Below, piece after piece: positions 54,102-64,000 of a stretch of 64,000 nucleotides of DNA. The position numbers and the translations under genes are program-made. Numbering within the stretch: the first letter of the stretch is position 1; each line of letters begins with the position of its first letter. The notes beneath the pieces were generated by a model. It was not told the DNA's origin, searched no databases, and worked only from the letters and a program-made list of their open reading frames with translations. Source of the DNA: Diatrype stigma (taxonomy: Eukaryota; Ascomycota; Sordariomycetes; Xylariales; Diatrypaceae); assembly GCA_022225965.2 (NCBI GenBank), contig JAKJXP020000141.1, positions 30,305 through 94,304 on the forward strand, in the 5' to 3' direction.

Positions 54102-56680
54102 AGTGCATTTCAGCTTATCTTTCACCCCACTATCTAGCGGTTACCTACTATTACCTACATACATACCTAGGTAGGTATGCAGCACTAGAAGAGAAGCTAT
54201 AGCAATGCCCGGGCAGCGAGGACAAACGTTCCTGGGCTTGTCCCCCCGAACTAGTGAACTTTCTGCATGCTAAGGGATAACGTCATCTCGGCCAACGGCA
54301 CTAGGTAGGTATACCTAATTTACGGGATATGTATGGCATCAATAGCTGGAATTCCTAGGTAGGTTCCTAGCCATTGTATGTTCCTGCGCCAATCACCTAG
54401 CGGATACAACTGTAGCCTGTATAGGTTTCTCTCCATCTGCTCCAATTCCGGCAAAAGCAACCATACCATTGAAGACGACGGCAGCGCTTCCTTGTCTTCC
54501 TGGTAGTGTTACCGTATCTTGCGTATGTACATAGTTACATGATTCAAGCTTGCGGCGAGTTCTCTGCCGTCCGCGAACCTTGGAAGCGAGCCTCTTACCG
54601 GAACGAGATGCCCACCTAGGTATTTCATCATCAACCATCCAGTATGCAGTCATCCAGACAGCCTGCCCGCTGACGAGACGAGATCACATCGCCGGGGAAA
54701 CCCCCATGCTACCTGTTCTGTTGCCTCAAGCATGCAGGTGTATATACTATCAACAGTGCCGCGAAGGCCGTAAAGAGCTACCTAAAGGGCGGGCATCGAG
54801 ATCTGTAAATGACTATGTACCTATGTAGCAGATTGCCAGATAGCCGCGCTTCGACCGGACAACCTTGACGAGTTACACGAGTTACACACTACCAGCAGTG
54901 CCAGGACTGGGTAAGCTACACCCACGAGGCCGCCGACGGTTGAGCCCTGATTGGCTGAGCGCGGTGGCAGTTCTTCGGTGTTGTGCATGTCGTTCAGCTA
55001 GTCAGATTCTCGTCACTTGTCGTCAGTGAGCCAATCGCCTCTCGCATCTCCCTGCTGGCGGTCGGCAACTTTTCTTCTTGTTCTTACTAACATCGTGAGT
55101 GTGGGCCCTCCGCTCCGGGCGCTATATTGGACACTACGCGATTAGTTCCTTAGCCTCAGGTAGACGCATGCAGTAGGTAGGCGAGCTGGCAAGCTGGCAA
55201 AGCAGCTCGTTAGGTAGGTGACAAAACAGGTAACTTGCTCATCATGGAAGCTACAGCAAGGAACCGTGGGAGTCGATCTCGAGAACTATCTATTTTCGAA
55301 GACATGGGCGGCTTCCTTCCAGGCCAGGTGGCCGGCTGGGTGACCGGCTATCTAGGGGGGGGCTGCATAGTATTCTGGTTCGTTTGTAAATTCAAAAGGA
55401 GACTCTGTCCCATCACCCGCATGCGGTTCATCCGTACCTGGTTATATATCTTCTTCTTCGCACTTCTGCTGCACATGTAGCTATACCAGCTAGTTACGCC
55501 TAACGACCTTTACTCGCCGAGGTTCATAGCTAGGGGCCACCGAAGCCAACTGAAGCCTCGTAGCGATTACGATTAATGAAACCGACCTTAATCTTGATGA
55601 CGACGACGCCAGACAATGTTACCGCCGCTTCACTCGCTGTGCTTTGTCTTCGAAGAATAATAGCCGTAACAACCTCGCCCGATGAGCTGGCAGGACATCC
55701 CATCGCACAATCACGTTGTTGAGTCTGACGGTGCCTGACCATCGTTACGTTGTAAAAACACACATCCGACATCCATCGCATTTGTTGCACCGAGCGAATT
55801 CCAATCCGCCGGTACTTACACTTACTCTGCACTACGTCGTACCAACCAATATTCACTAATATTTACGTTTATGTAATTTTCTTTCAAATCATCACCGCTA
55901 ATTCTCCTAATTCTTTTCCTCGTATCGTGCATCATCGAAATTCACAGTTCTTTGTGGGAGGCCGCTTGCAACCCGCTGCGTCACGACTCGACTCGAATAA
56001 CAATCTACTGCATACGAATAGTTGAAAGGTCATTGCCACGGTCCAGGATCCTTCCAACTCACATACCTTGCAAGTGACCCGGCCTACATACTACAATACA
56101 GTAATACATCATAGCTAGATCATACATACCAATCCACTCAAAGCCAGGTACCGGCCAAGGGTAGACAAATACCGAATTCAGCTTTGTCTTACCAACGACT
56201 CGTCGCACTTGCATCAATCCCACTAGGAGGTGCTACTAGGAGTTGCTGCTAAAGGCGCATGTTTGATCCAACCAGACAGCATCCGCTCGAGGCGAAGCTT
56301 TTGAAAGGGGGACAAAAGGACCAGAAAGACCAAAAAGACCAAAGGGCAAAAAGAGATAAAATCAGAGTCCAACCCGGGCCCAGAACTCAAGCCTTGGCTT
56401 GTCCGTCACTCTGCGATCCACCAGCTTATCCACAGTCACCGTCACAGCGATCCATGCAACGTTGACTTAAGTTAGCTCACTGAAGGCTCCTCAGTCCTCA
56501 GCTATCCTATCCTCCAAACGCAAAGCACAGCCACCGTCCGTCGATATTCGTTTGATATCTGGTTGATATTCGATTCATAAACCGTCAAGCCAACCTACTT
56601 ACACAGGTTCCGCTTTGTGCTATTTTCCACCCCCGGAAACGAGACACGTTCAATATCAATATAAATAAAGGGAAGGGTCG

Positions 56681-56866
56681 AAGTCGCCATCGCAATCGCA
56701 GTCGCAGTGGCAGCAGTCGCAGGCGCAGTCGGGTACCAACTAATCACCCGCCGCAACCAACCAACAATCCACAACTCACAACCCACAACCCATAACCCAC
56801 AACCCATAACCCACAACCCATAACCTACAACCCACATACATACATACATACATACATACATACATC
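56681..56866 (+). repeat. compound simple repeat: TCGCAG, CCCATAACCCACAA and CATA tracts
   Basis: TCGCAG-like units at 56681-56730 are followed by a 14-bp unit, about CCCATAACCCACAA, at 56776-56830 and a CATA tract at 56833-56866. The 14-bp unit contains AACCC but is not a telomere repeat. The block lies 500-680 bp upstream of the ATG at 57362. Confidence 0.75.
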
Positions 56867-57273
56867 CCACTCGCATTCTACCAGCGAGCCAAGCTCCAGG
56901 CTCTAGGCCTGCCGGAACCCGCCCAGCCGCCCTCGCCTTCTCTGGACGCTATTCTCTGGACGCTATTCGGCTATCTGCGATTTCCAGCGATTTCTTACCT
57001 GGGCGATCCCCATCTTAATCCATCCTACGCTGCTACATAATCGACTTATTTCTCACCCACCCACCAATCAACCCTTGAACAGTGCCAATCGCAGCCTGAT
57101 CACAGACAGAGTCACAGAGTCGGACAGAGTCACAGATAATTTCCGGCGAACACCGACCGCCCGACAGCCAGCAGCAAGGCGGGCCAGCGCAAACCGAATA
57201 GAAAGGGACCGACAAAGAAGGCAAGAGGGGACGGAAAACAAAATCGTACCATAAGCCAAGGCCTCAAAAAGTT

Positions 57274-57317
57274 GGTGCGTTCGTGTGTTCGTGCGTTCGT
57301 GCGTTCGTGCGTTCGTC
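57274..57317 (+). repeat. GTGCGTTC octanucleotide repeat
   Basis: About five tandem copies, one reading GTGTGTTC, in the probable 5' UTR 45-88 bp before the ATG at 57362. Confidence 0.8.
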
Positions 57318-57361
57318 TAGACCCAATACGAAGGGGAGGGGGTTTAGTTCAGTTCTCAAGG

Positions 57362-58528
57362 ATGTTGGGTCAAGAACAAATACGGCGGAAACCCCTCGAT
57401 CCAAATACTCAATCCCATCACTACTATTCACACTCGAGGACGAGGACAACCTCGTCCAGCATCTTGCCACCACAACCACAACAACCACCGCACATGCAAA
57501 TGCAAGCACCTACTCCCATGCACTTACAACAACCGCCCTTCACCGGGGCGGGGGGACACAACCGCCGCTCGCCATCCGTCAACACCTTCAGCACCACCTC
57601 CAGCAATAATCCGCCTCAGCCGCCTCCCGCTGCATTCCGCACCTCCCCGACAGCCGACATCCGACGCAGCACCTCCTCTCGATCTGGCGGCGGCAGCGGT
57701 ATGAGCTACGTGACGCTGCTCCGGAAGCAGAAGGCGACCGTGTGGTGCGACCGGGCCCAATACGAAGACCCGCGGCTGCTCGCCCAGCAGCGGGCCGCGA
57801 AGCAGCGCGCCAACCAGGAGGTGTTCGCGCGCGCCTCGCAGGGGCGCACGGCGACGGGCATCAGCAGCGGCGCCGGCAAGGTCGCCGCCAAGATACGCCA
57901 CCACGGCAAGCCCGGCGTCGTCGGCTACACCCCCGAGAATAACTACATCGGCGTCGGCGGCGTTCCCTTGCGCCTCAGCGCCACCGAGGTCGAGGGCGAG
58001 GACAGCGATGACGATACCACCACCACCACCAATAACAACAGCGACCACGTCTCCATGCAGCGCCTCCACCACCGCCGCACCGGTAGCAGCGGGCGAAGCA
58101 GCACCACGAGCGGGCGCCGAGCCGCTTCGGGCGTGTACCGCACGTCCGGCGGCGTGGTCGGCCCAGCCCCTGGGAGCAGCGGCGGCGGCAGCGGCAGCGG
58201 CAGCAGGAGATGGAGTCCCGGCGACACGCCGGAGCGGAGCGGCAGCCTGGCGACGCAGGAAGCCCAGGCGGAATTCCAGCCCGGCGGGGAGGACAAGCTG
58301 GACCGCCCGCAGAGCGTGCGGAGCGGGAGCAGCGCCGAGAAGGCCGACGCCCTGCCCGAGCTGACCAAGGTCAGCGCCGCGAAGCTGGCGAGCAACAGCT
58401 TGCTGAACGCGGCCCTGACGCGCGAGAAGAGCGTCAAGAACCCCGAGGACCTGAGGAGGAGGGGCAGCGTCGACGAGCGGACCATGACGCTTTCGAGTGG
58501 CCGGCTTTTCATCGCGAACCCTGATTAA
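57362..58528 (+). CDS. conserved fungal protein of unknown function, mostly disordered
   Basis: One exon encodes 388 residues from the ATG at 57362; the frame is open further left but without ATG and through a tandem repeat. The N-terminus is rich in Gln, Pro and Ser (PPQPQQPPHMQMQ). The one compact region is about residues 115-205: MSYVTLLRKQKATVWCDRAQ, then EDPRLLAQQRAAKQRANQEV and GVVGYTPENNYIGVGGVPLRLS, which looks structured and conserved. The remainder is Ser/Gly-rich with basic patches, ending in KNPEDLRRRGSVDERTMTL, which contains a possible basophilic kinase site (RRRGS). Codon use is strongly GC3-biased, supporting real coding. I recognise the pattern as a widespread fungal protein but cannot name a function. 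The long gap on both sides makes it an isolated gene. Confidence 0.75.
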   Translation: MLGQEQIRRKPLDPNTQSHHYYSHSRTRTTSSSILPPQPQQPPHMQMQAPTPMHLQQPPFTGAGGHNRRSPSVNTFSTTSSNNPPQPPPAAFRTSPTADIRRSTSSRSGGGSGMSYVTLLRKQKATVWCDRAQYEDPRLLAQQRAAKQRANQEVFARASQGRTATGISSGAGKVAAKIRHHGKPGVVGYTPENNYIGVGGVPLRLSATEVEGEDSDDDTTTTTNNNSDHVSMQRLHHRRTGSSGRSSTTSGRRAASGVYRTSGGVVGPAPGSSGGGSGSGSRRWSPGDTPERSGSLATQEAQAEFQPGGEDKLDRPQSVRSGSSAEKADALPELTKVSAAKLASNSLLNAALTREKSVKNPEDLRRRGSVDERTMTLSSGRLFIANPD

Positions 58529-61500
58529 GGAGAAAGAGAGGGAGAAAAAGAGGGCTTGGCATGAGGCATGTCATTTCTCTAGATGTTGCGACGGTCAATT
58601 CATCGGAGGGAAAATTCATTGCATTGCAACGGCGTTTTTTTTATCATTGATCCAGTCGCCTTGTGTTTGTTTTTACTTTTGTTTACCAGCGTCAACGACG
58701 ATTTTTGCAGGACAACATCACTTCACATCGCATCACAACGCATCACATTGGAACTCGACCCAGCACTTCACGATCGTTCATGGGAAAGGAAAGCCCGTCA
58801 CTTTGTTCCATCTGTACTTACTGGCTGGTTGGTTTGGTTTGGTTTTTTTCCGGTTACAGAATAAAGATACCTTCGCTCGCTGCTGCTTTTGGAGAAAGTG
58901 TTTTTGATAATTTCCTATGTGCGCACAGAGAGAAGGAAAAGGAGAGGGGCAGAAGAGAGATCTGCAGAAATACCCGCTCGCTGTGCGAGATGTTTAAGGG
59001 CGGAGCGAGGAACAGGGCAAGACAAGGGTTGCGAGCAAAGGAGTTTGAGAGGGAGAGATAGTAGGAGGCGCCAGCATAAATGCCAACCCAAGAGAGTTCG
59101 AGTTCATCTTGATTATCTGCCTAGGATACATACACGCGTACAGATGCGATCTGACCACTGACATGGATGAGGAAGCAACAATCACGACTCCACCACAGAC
59201 CATACTGGAAGGGATGGCTAGGGTAGATATGGAAGGGGAGAGAAGGGAAACAAAAGGGGCATCCCATCATAAAGTCGATTTTGCAACTTTCGGGCCCAAT
59301 GAAGACAAGGGCCAGTGATACCAATAATCTACTCGTTTGCTCTTTCAAACCATCTAACGACTCCCAACTGTGCCTCAGGGAGTGGATCAAATGTGACGTG
59401 AAGTGTGACGTGATTTGAATAGGGGTAGATACCAAGGATTAAGGGGTAAGGCCAATTTGTGGAATAGTAGCAGCCTTTCAGGTTTCCGTGTCGTCATATT
59501 CGTCAAATCGAATAGCGATGTTCTACCCTCTCCTTGCCTAACAGCCAATACATGGACCAGTGGTCAAACATGAATATTTTCCAAGACAACAGTTGCCAAG
59601 TCAAGATTTGGTTACGTATGGTAAGATCACACTATCCACTTGGCGTACACGGAACTGCAGTGAACCAATATGATATATTTGCGGGGGGTATATGGTTGGA
59701 CCTCAGTTAAACCGGTTAACGTTTTCTACAAATCTCAATGGCAAATGATCACGGTCCTTGTCAGCTGAGAGGTCGCGCTGAGAAAATCATCGTACTCGCT
59801 GAATGCCCGATATTCAAAAGAGCTTCCTACCCCCTCCAGTGACATTGTAACGCAGCTACTATTACCTACTGGATATCCCTAGAATACAGGGACTGGCTCA
59901 ACAGTAGCTGCTACTCGTTTCCCCTCGCTACAGCTTGGAATTACTTCTTGCTGTCGTCTCACCGAGTGAACGCTTCGACGCTCGCGATTCTGAGAAAATC
60001 CATGTTGACGATGCACTTTCTACCTAGATACAACGCCATCTTTGCTTTGTGTTCCAGTTGGCGTCCCTGAAACAGTTTCAAGCCCTCTGAGCAAGATATC
60101 GAATTGCTCCAATCACTACCAACTACACCTACTCGGTCACAGACATATGATAGATCATTTTCTCGTCTCGATGTTGTACGTGTAACATACCTAAGTTATT
60201 GCTAAGATAGCTGGCATGTGCCTTCATCGATTAACGTTCATCATCGGATATGTATGGGGCCTTCGATTTCGATTTACTGCTGTGGGTGCCTGTTTATCAG
60301 CACCCTCAAATACCGTTCAATGAAACGAACTTCGGGGAACTGAAGCCAGTATGAGCTACCTTTCTATGAGATCTGGTCACTCGTGTAGACTTTTGAATAG
60401 AGATTTGACCAGGCGATGTTGAGTCTCGGCGTATGTTGCAACAGTTGTGTATCGCTACCCATGAGCTGATGTTTTTGACAAATCTGGAAACGAAAGATCA
60501 ACCGTATAACAGATCCGAGTAAATCCAAGATGAAATGGTGGAAACCATGGAGAGCATACATCATCTGTAAGAACTCCCGATACGAGCAGGTGATCAACTC
60601 CTTTAGGCGATGATACCCTTTTCTTACTACGACCCGGAAGGCGTGAAACACCGCCCGCTGATAAGTGGCTGCGGCATGCCACTTTAGTAGGTAAATGGAA
60701 AATGAGGGGGGATTCAGCTGACTGGAGGATGCGCGGTAGGGCTGCATGATGTAAGACGGTAAAGATGTTAGATGTTGGCCCGATTGCCTGATCTGAGTTG
60801 ACAGATATGGAGGCTTGGCTTGTAGGTGGCTGCATGATGCCAACAAGCTGCTTATTGGTATTGATCTTGGCTCGTGCCTGAGAGGTTGTACAGTAACTAC
60901 CACAGAACCCTAAACCACTGCTTTCATCATCAACTTGTCTCAAAGTGAGTAAGGCAGGAAAGCATGGTCTACGTGTATATCTCATGCTGTGAAATATAGG
61001 GGGGGGGGACCTAAATAAGTTGGTAGGCGCAAGTCGTTCGACTCTCAGGAGACTTACTTGGCTTTCTGTGATATTCTATTCTATTTCTTAACAGCTGGAT
61101 TCCCACAATTACCACGTGCATCGCGACTAGGTATTGCCTCTTTTCGGATCTGGTAGCCGGGAGCTGGCCGTAGGGCGGCCAACCAAAAGCGAGGGTTAAC
61201 CCCGATCAACTACCTCCGAAGGTTCGGCTTAAGGAAGCCAAGGATCGGATCTTCCGATATCACGACCTCGGTGTTACCAAACCATCAATAATAGTAAGGA
61301 TCTTATGGCATCACGTGTGGTTGTGAGCAACACTTTGCGGTTCGAAACCAGGCAGGTTCTTATCACCTAAGAATGCTGGCAGCAGCTGGGTCGATTAAGA
61401 TCGATGCTGGTAAACAGCTAAGCCTTCGTATGCACGATCGCTCTTATGTTAGATCTCGTTAGGCCTCCACCATGAGCCTCTTCAGCCGCTGTAAGATAAG

Positions 61501-62009
61501 CATGACAGATGAAGTGGCCATAGAGAACAGTCATTCATCTCTCAAAATAGAACCATCTCTAGACGATTAGTAGGTACCTTGCAGCGTACCTTGCATGACG
61601 TGACGAGCCACGCCTGAAGGCAGCAAAGCCTTTAATTTTTACAGTTGCTAACTTATACGACAAGTACCTGTTTTTTTCGAGAACAAAAGTGCGTATAGCT
61701 CCAGTAACCGACGTTTGCCATGTGGCCATAACCAGCCCACCATGTCCCCAACTGACTGGAAGGAAGGCCGAGATGCGAAGGAGTCAAGATGATGCTTGGA
61801 AATAGTTTACTCGGAAACCGGTGATCTCCTAAAGGCGCGTTCATTCATCGTCACATAGATCTCAGGGCCCTCAGCAGCGGATGAACAGATCCGAGCATTG
61901 CTTGCCATGTATATAAATCGAGACCCCCTCGAGGGAAGTTAAGGGGGTTTAAATGGTTGTTCTATCACGCAGACAGTGAAATACACTTGCAATTCAGTAC
62001 CCATTCAAG
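58529..62009. other. 3.5-kb intergenic region upstream of the multicopper oxidase
   Basis: No supported gene. Two overlapping minus-strand frames at 60364-60903 and 60455-60985 are long but in different frames, with no domain and no third-position bias. A G run lies at about 61000-61008. The right end is the multicopper oxidase promoter, with a TATA box at 61910. Confidence 0.5.
61910..61918 (+). promoter_or_regulatory. TATA box of the multicopper oxidase gene
   Basis: TATATAAAT lies 92-100 bp upstream of the ATG at 62010, a normal distance for a fungal TATA promoter. Confidence 0.55.
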
Positions 62010-63987
62010 ATGTTTGCTCCACGACACTTTCTCTCCAGTGCGAGAGCTTATTTGCCTCTCTTTTCTTTTCTTAGCCTGCTCTTGAGCGTAGGTGCACAGA
62101 TGCACCTCCATGATGCCTCTTCTTTTACCCCTGACGCAGTCCTTCACATCTCGGTGCGGAACATAAGCATCGGAGGCATCAACCGTTACTCCACTTTGAT
62201 CAACGACTCTCTCCCGGCACCCGAGCTTAGACTTCCCGAAGGAGAGGTCGTCTGGATCCGCGTCTACAATGACATGACAGACCAAAACACGACGATCGTT
62301 AGTCTCCCACTTGCTCCTAACCCCCCACCCCTACCCTAGAGCTCGTAGTTAACCTGACTCCAAACCCCATAGCATTGGCATGGCCTCGCTCAAGCCGCCT
62401 CCCCCTTTTCCGACGGGACCCCACTCGCCTCGCAGTGGCCGATCCCGCCGCAGCACTTCTTCGACTACGAGCTGCAGCTGCCCAACGGCTCGGCCGGCAC
62501 GTACTTCTACCACAGTCACGTCGGATTCCAGGCCGTGACGGCGGCGGGGCCCCTGATCGTCGAGGACCGGGCCGCGCCGCCGTACCAGACCGACGGCGAG
62601 CGCACCGTGTTCGTGCACGGGCTGTGGAACGAGACGGACGCGCAGGTCGAGCAGGGCGTCAACGACAACCCGCTCGCGTGGCCCGGCGAGACCAACGGGA
62701 TCCTGATCAACGGCAAGACCATCTCGGATTCCGGGGTCGTCGATGACGCCACCGCGGGCTTGGCCGTCATCGAGGTCGACCCCGCCAGCACCTACCGCCT
62801 CCGCTTCGTCGGCAGCACAGCCCTGTCGTACACGGCTCTGGCCTTCGAGGCGCACGGCGCCGACGTCCTGCGCGTCGTCGAGGCCGACGGCCACTACACC
62901 CAGCCGGCGCCCGCGCCCGAGGGCATCATCCAGATCGGCGGCGGCCAGCGCTTCAGCGCCCTCCTCGACACCAAGTCGTGCGACGAGCTGCGCGACCTCG
63001 GCCGCCTCGACTTCTACATCCAGACGGAGACGCGCGAGCGCACGTACTCCGTCACGAACTACGCGATCCTGCGGTACAGCGCCGACGCCTGCGGTAGCGG
63101 AAACTCGACATCAACGGACTTCGCTGACCCCTTACCCACGGATGCGTACCCGGCGCAGAAGCCGATCGACATGCCGCCGACCATCAACGGGTACCTGGAC
63201 TACGCGCTGCGACCGCTCGAGGGGGCGGAGGCGGAGGCCGGCAGCGGCTTCCCTTCGGCGGCGGAGGTGACGCGGCGCGTGGTGCTGAACGCGCAGGTGT
63301 TCGAGGACGGGTACTACATGTGGCGGGACTCGAACGTGTCGTGGGGCGACAGCGCGGCCGGGGCGGGCGCCAGCCACCACACGGTGCCGTACGCGCCCTA
63401 CCTCGTCGGGCTGTACCGCAACGACACGGCCTACCTGCCCGACTACGACGCCGCCGTGGCCAACGGCGGCGTCGACCCGCGCACCCAGACCTTCCCCGCC
63501 CGCATCGGCGAGGTCCTCGAGGTCGTCATCCAGAACCTCGGCGCCGACAGCCGCACCGGCGCCGCGGCGGGTTTAGTGGATGTGCACCCGTTCCATGCCC
63601 ATGGTGGGCATATCTAGTGAGTACCTACCTGGTTGACTTTGATTGATTCGTCCCCCTTTCCCCCTCCCCCTCTTCTCCTAAATTCCCACCATCTTGTTCT
63701 CTCATCCTCACTTTAATCGATCCACCTATCCATCTATCTATCTATCGGGTGATTCGACTACTAACCGCCATGACACCCCACAGCGACGCAGGAAGCGGTC
63801 CCGGCGCCTGGTCCGCCGAGGTGATGGAGCGGCAGCTTGAGGGCACGCAGCCGGTGCTGCGGGACACGACGATGCTGTTCCGGTACAACGAGACGGCGGC
63901 GCCGTTCGAGAAGAGCGGGTGGCGGGCGTGGCGGCTGCGGGTCACGGACCCGGGCGTCTGGATGATCCACTGCCACTGGTTGCAGCA
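62010..63987 (+). CDS. secreted multicopper oxidase, laccase/ascorbate-oxidase-like (3' end outside window)
   Basis: Exons 62010-62297, 62373-63616 and 63784-63987 are in the window; a GTAAGC donor at 63988 shows that the gene continues to the right, so the TAA three bases later is intronic. Introns are 75 bp (unusual GTTAGT donor) and 167 bp (GTGAGT). The first 30 residues form a signal peptide (PLFSFLSLLLSVGA, cleavage before Gln). Copper-ligand motifs are in order: HWHG just after intron 1, YFYHSHVGFQ, HPFHAHGGH before intron 2, and HCHWLQ, whose last His and axial ligand should be in the next exon. The segment GTQPVLRDTTMLFRYN is typical of fungal ascorbate-oxidase-like enzymes. The family oxidises phenols or ascorbate-like substrates and reduces oxygen to water. 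About ten Asn-X-Ser/Thr sites suggest glycosylation. Substrate is unknown. Confidence 0.92.
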
Positions 63988-64000
63988 GTAAGCTCCCCCC

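Larger units (their letters stand above)
49551..57361. other. 7.8-kb gene-poor region rich in simple repeats
   Basis: No convincing protein gene. Open frames are short and mostly on AT-rich DNA. The best candidate is 55244-55480 plus (78 residues, two possible membrane segments, CIVFWFVCKF and WLYIFFFALLL), but it has no domain and no codon bias, so it is not called. Simple repeats are listed separately. The part around 51000-51120 and 52030-52086 is very AT-rich. The segment 56460-57360 is CA- and ACCC-rich and forms the promoter and leader of the next gene. Confidence 0.55.

Noticed and set aside
55244..55480. 78-residue frame with two possible membrane segments
   Set aside because: Short, isolated, no family and no codon bias; kept only as a remark in the intergenic entry.
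56776..56830. Telomere-like ACCC-rich repeat
   Set aside because: The unit is about 14 bp with ATAACCCACA, not the TTAGGG repeat of filamentous fungi, and it lies inside ordinary genic DNA.
57524..58512. Minus-strand frames of 180-190 residues over the conserved unknown protein
   Set aside because: Low-complexity shadows of a GC3-biased gene.
60364..60985. Two overlapping minus-strand frames of 179 and 176 residues
   Set aside because: They are in different frames over the same DNA, lack domains, splice support and codon bias, so neither is favoured.
1..64000. CRISPR array, rRNA operon or prophage
   Set aside because: No spaced identical repeats, no rRNA motifs and no phage genes; the gene structure is eukaryotic throughout.

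Overview
The window looks like nuclear DNA of a filamentous ascomycete (Pezizomycotina, probably Sordariomycetes). Protein genes carry short introns, mostly 50-110 bp, with GTRNGY donors, CTAAC/CTGAC branch sites and YAG acceptors. Families typical of mould genomes are present: Zn2Cys6 regulators, a PDR-type ABC-G pump, 2EXR and EthD proteins, an arrestin with PPxY motifs, and a CbbX-type AAA protein. The one RNA gene found is an intron-containing tRNA-Ile. No core secondary-metabolite enzyme (PKS, NRPS, terpene cyclase), rRNA or CRISPR is visible. Exon structures were worked out by hand from splice signals, reading frame and family motifs; for every fully resolved gene the exon lengths sum to a multiple of three.

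Layout. 0-4 kb: the 3' end of a basic/acidic-tailed protein and an F-box/ankyrin protein. 4-17 kb: an export and regulation block with a DHA1-type MFS pump, an 11-exon PDR ABC transporter convergent to it, a Zn2Cys6 factor divergent from the pump, a second Upc2-like Zn2Cys6 factor and a small EthD protein. The promoter shared by the ABC pump and its divergent regulator holds two sets of direct CGG repeats. 18-23 kb: an arrestin-like adaptor, a repeat-rich protein with a C-terminal Cys cluster, and tRNA-Ile(AAT).

23.6-30.6 kb: a compact putative catabolic cluster. It has a 790-residue Zn2Cys6 regulator, a PdxA-type 4-phospho-hydroxyacid dehydrogenase and, divergently, a Dal5-type organic-anion MFS transporter. 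The shared PdxA/transporter promoter contains two copies of the near-identical palindrome CGGCGSTTTCGCCG, good candidate sites for the adjacent regulator. This is the most system-like unit in the window.

30.8-34.3 kb: a three-module AAA protein. 34.8-35.0 kb: a 192-bp MITE with 37-bp inverted repeats and TA duplications. 36-45 kb: an F-box-like fragment with a coding minisatellite, a 2EXR protein, a doubtful two-exon gene and a protein with a Cys/His motif. 45.9-49.6 kb: a Crb2/Rad9-like tandem-BRCT checkpoint protein without a visible Tudor domain. 49.6-57.4 kb is nearly gene-free and rich in microsatellites. A conserved unknown protein follows, then another 3.5-kb gap, and a secreted multicopper oxidase that runs off the right edge.
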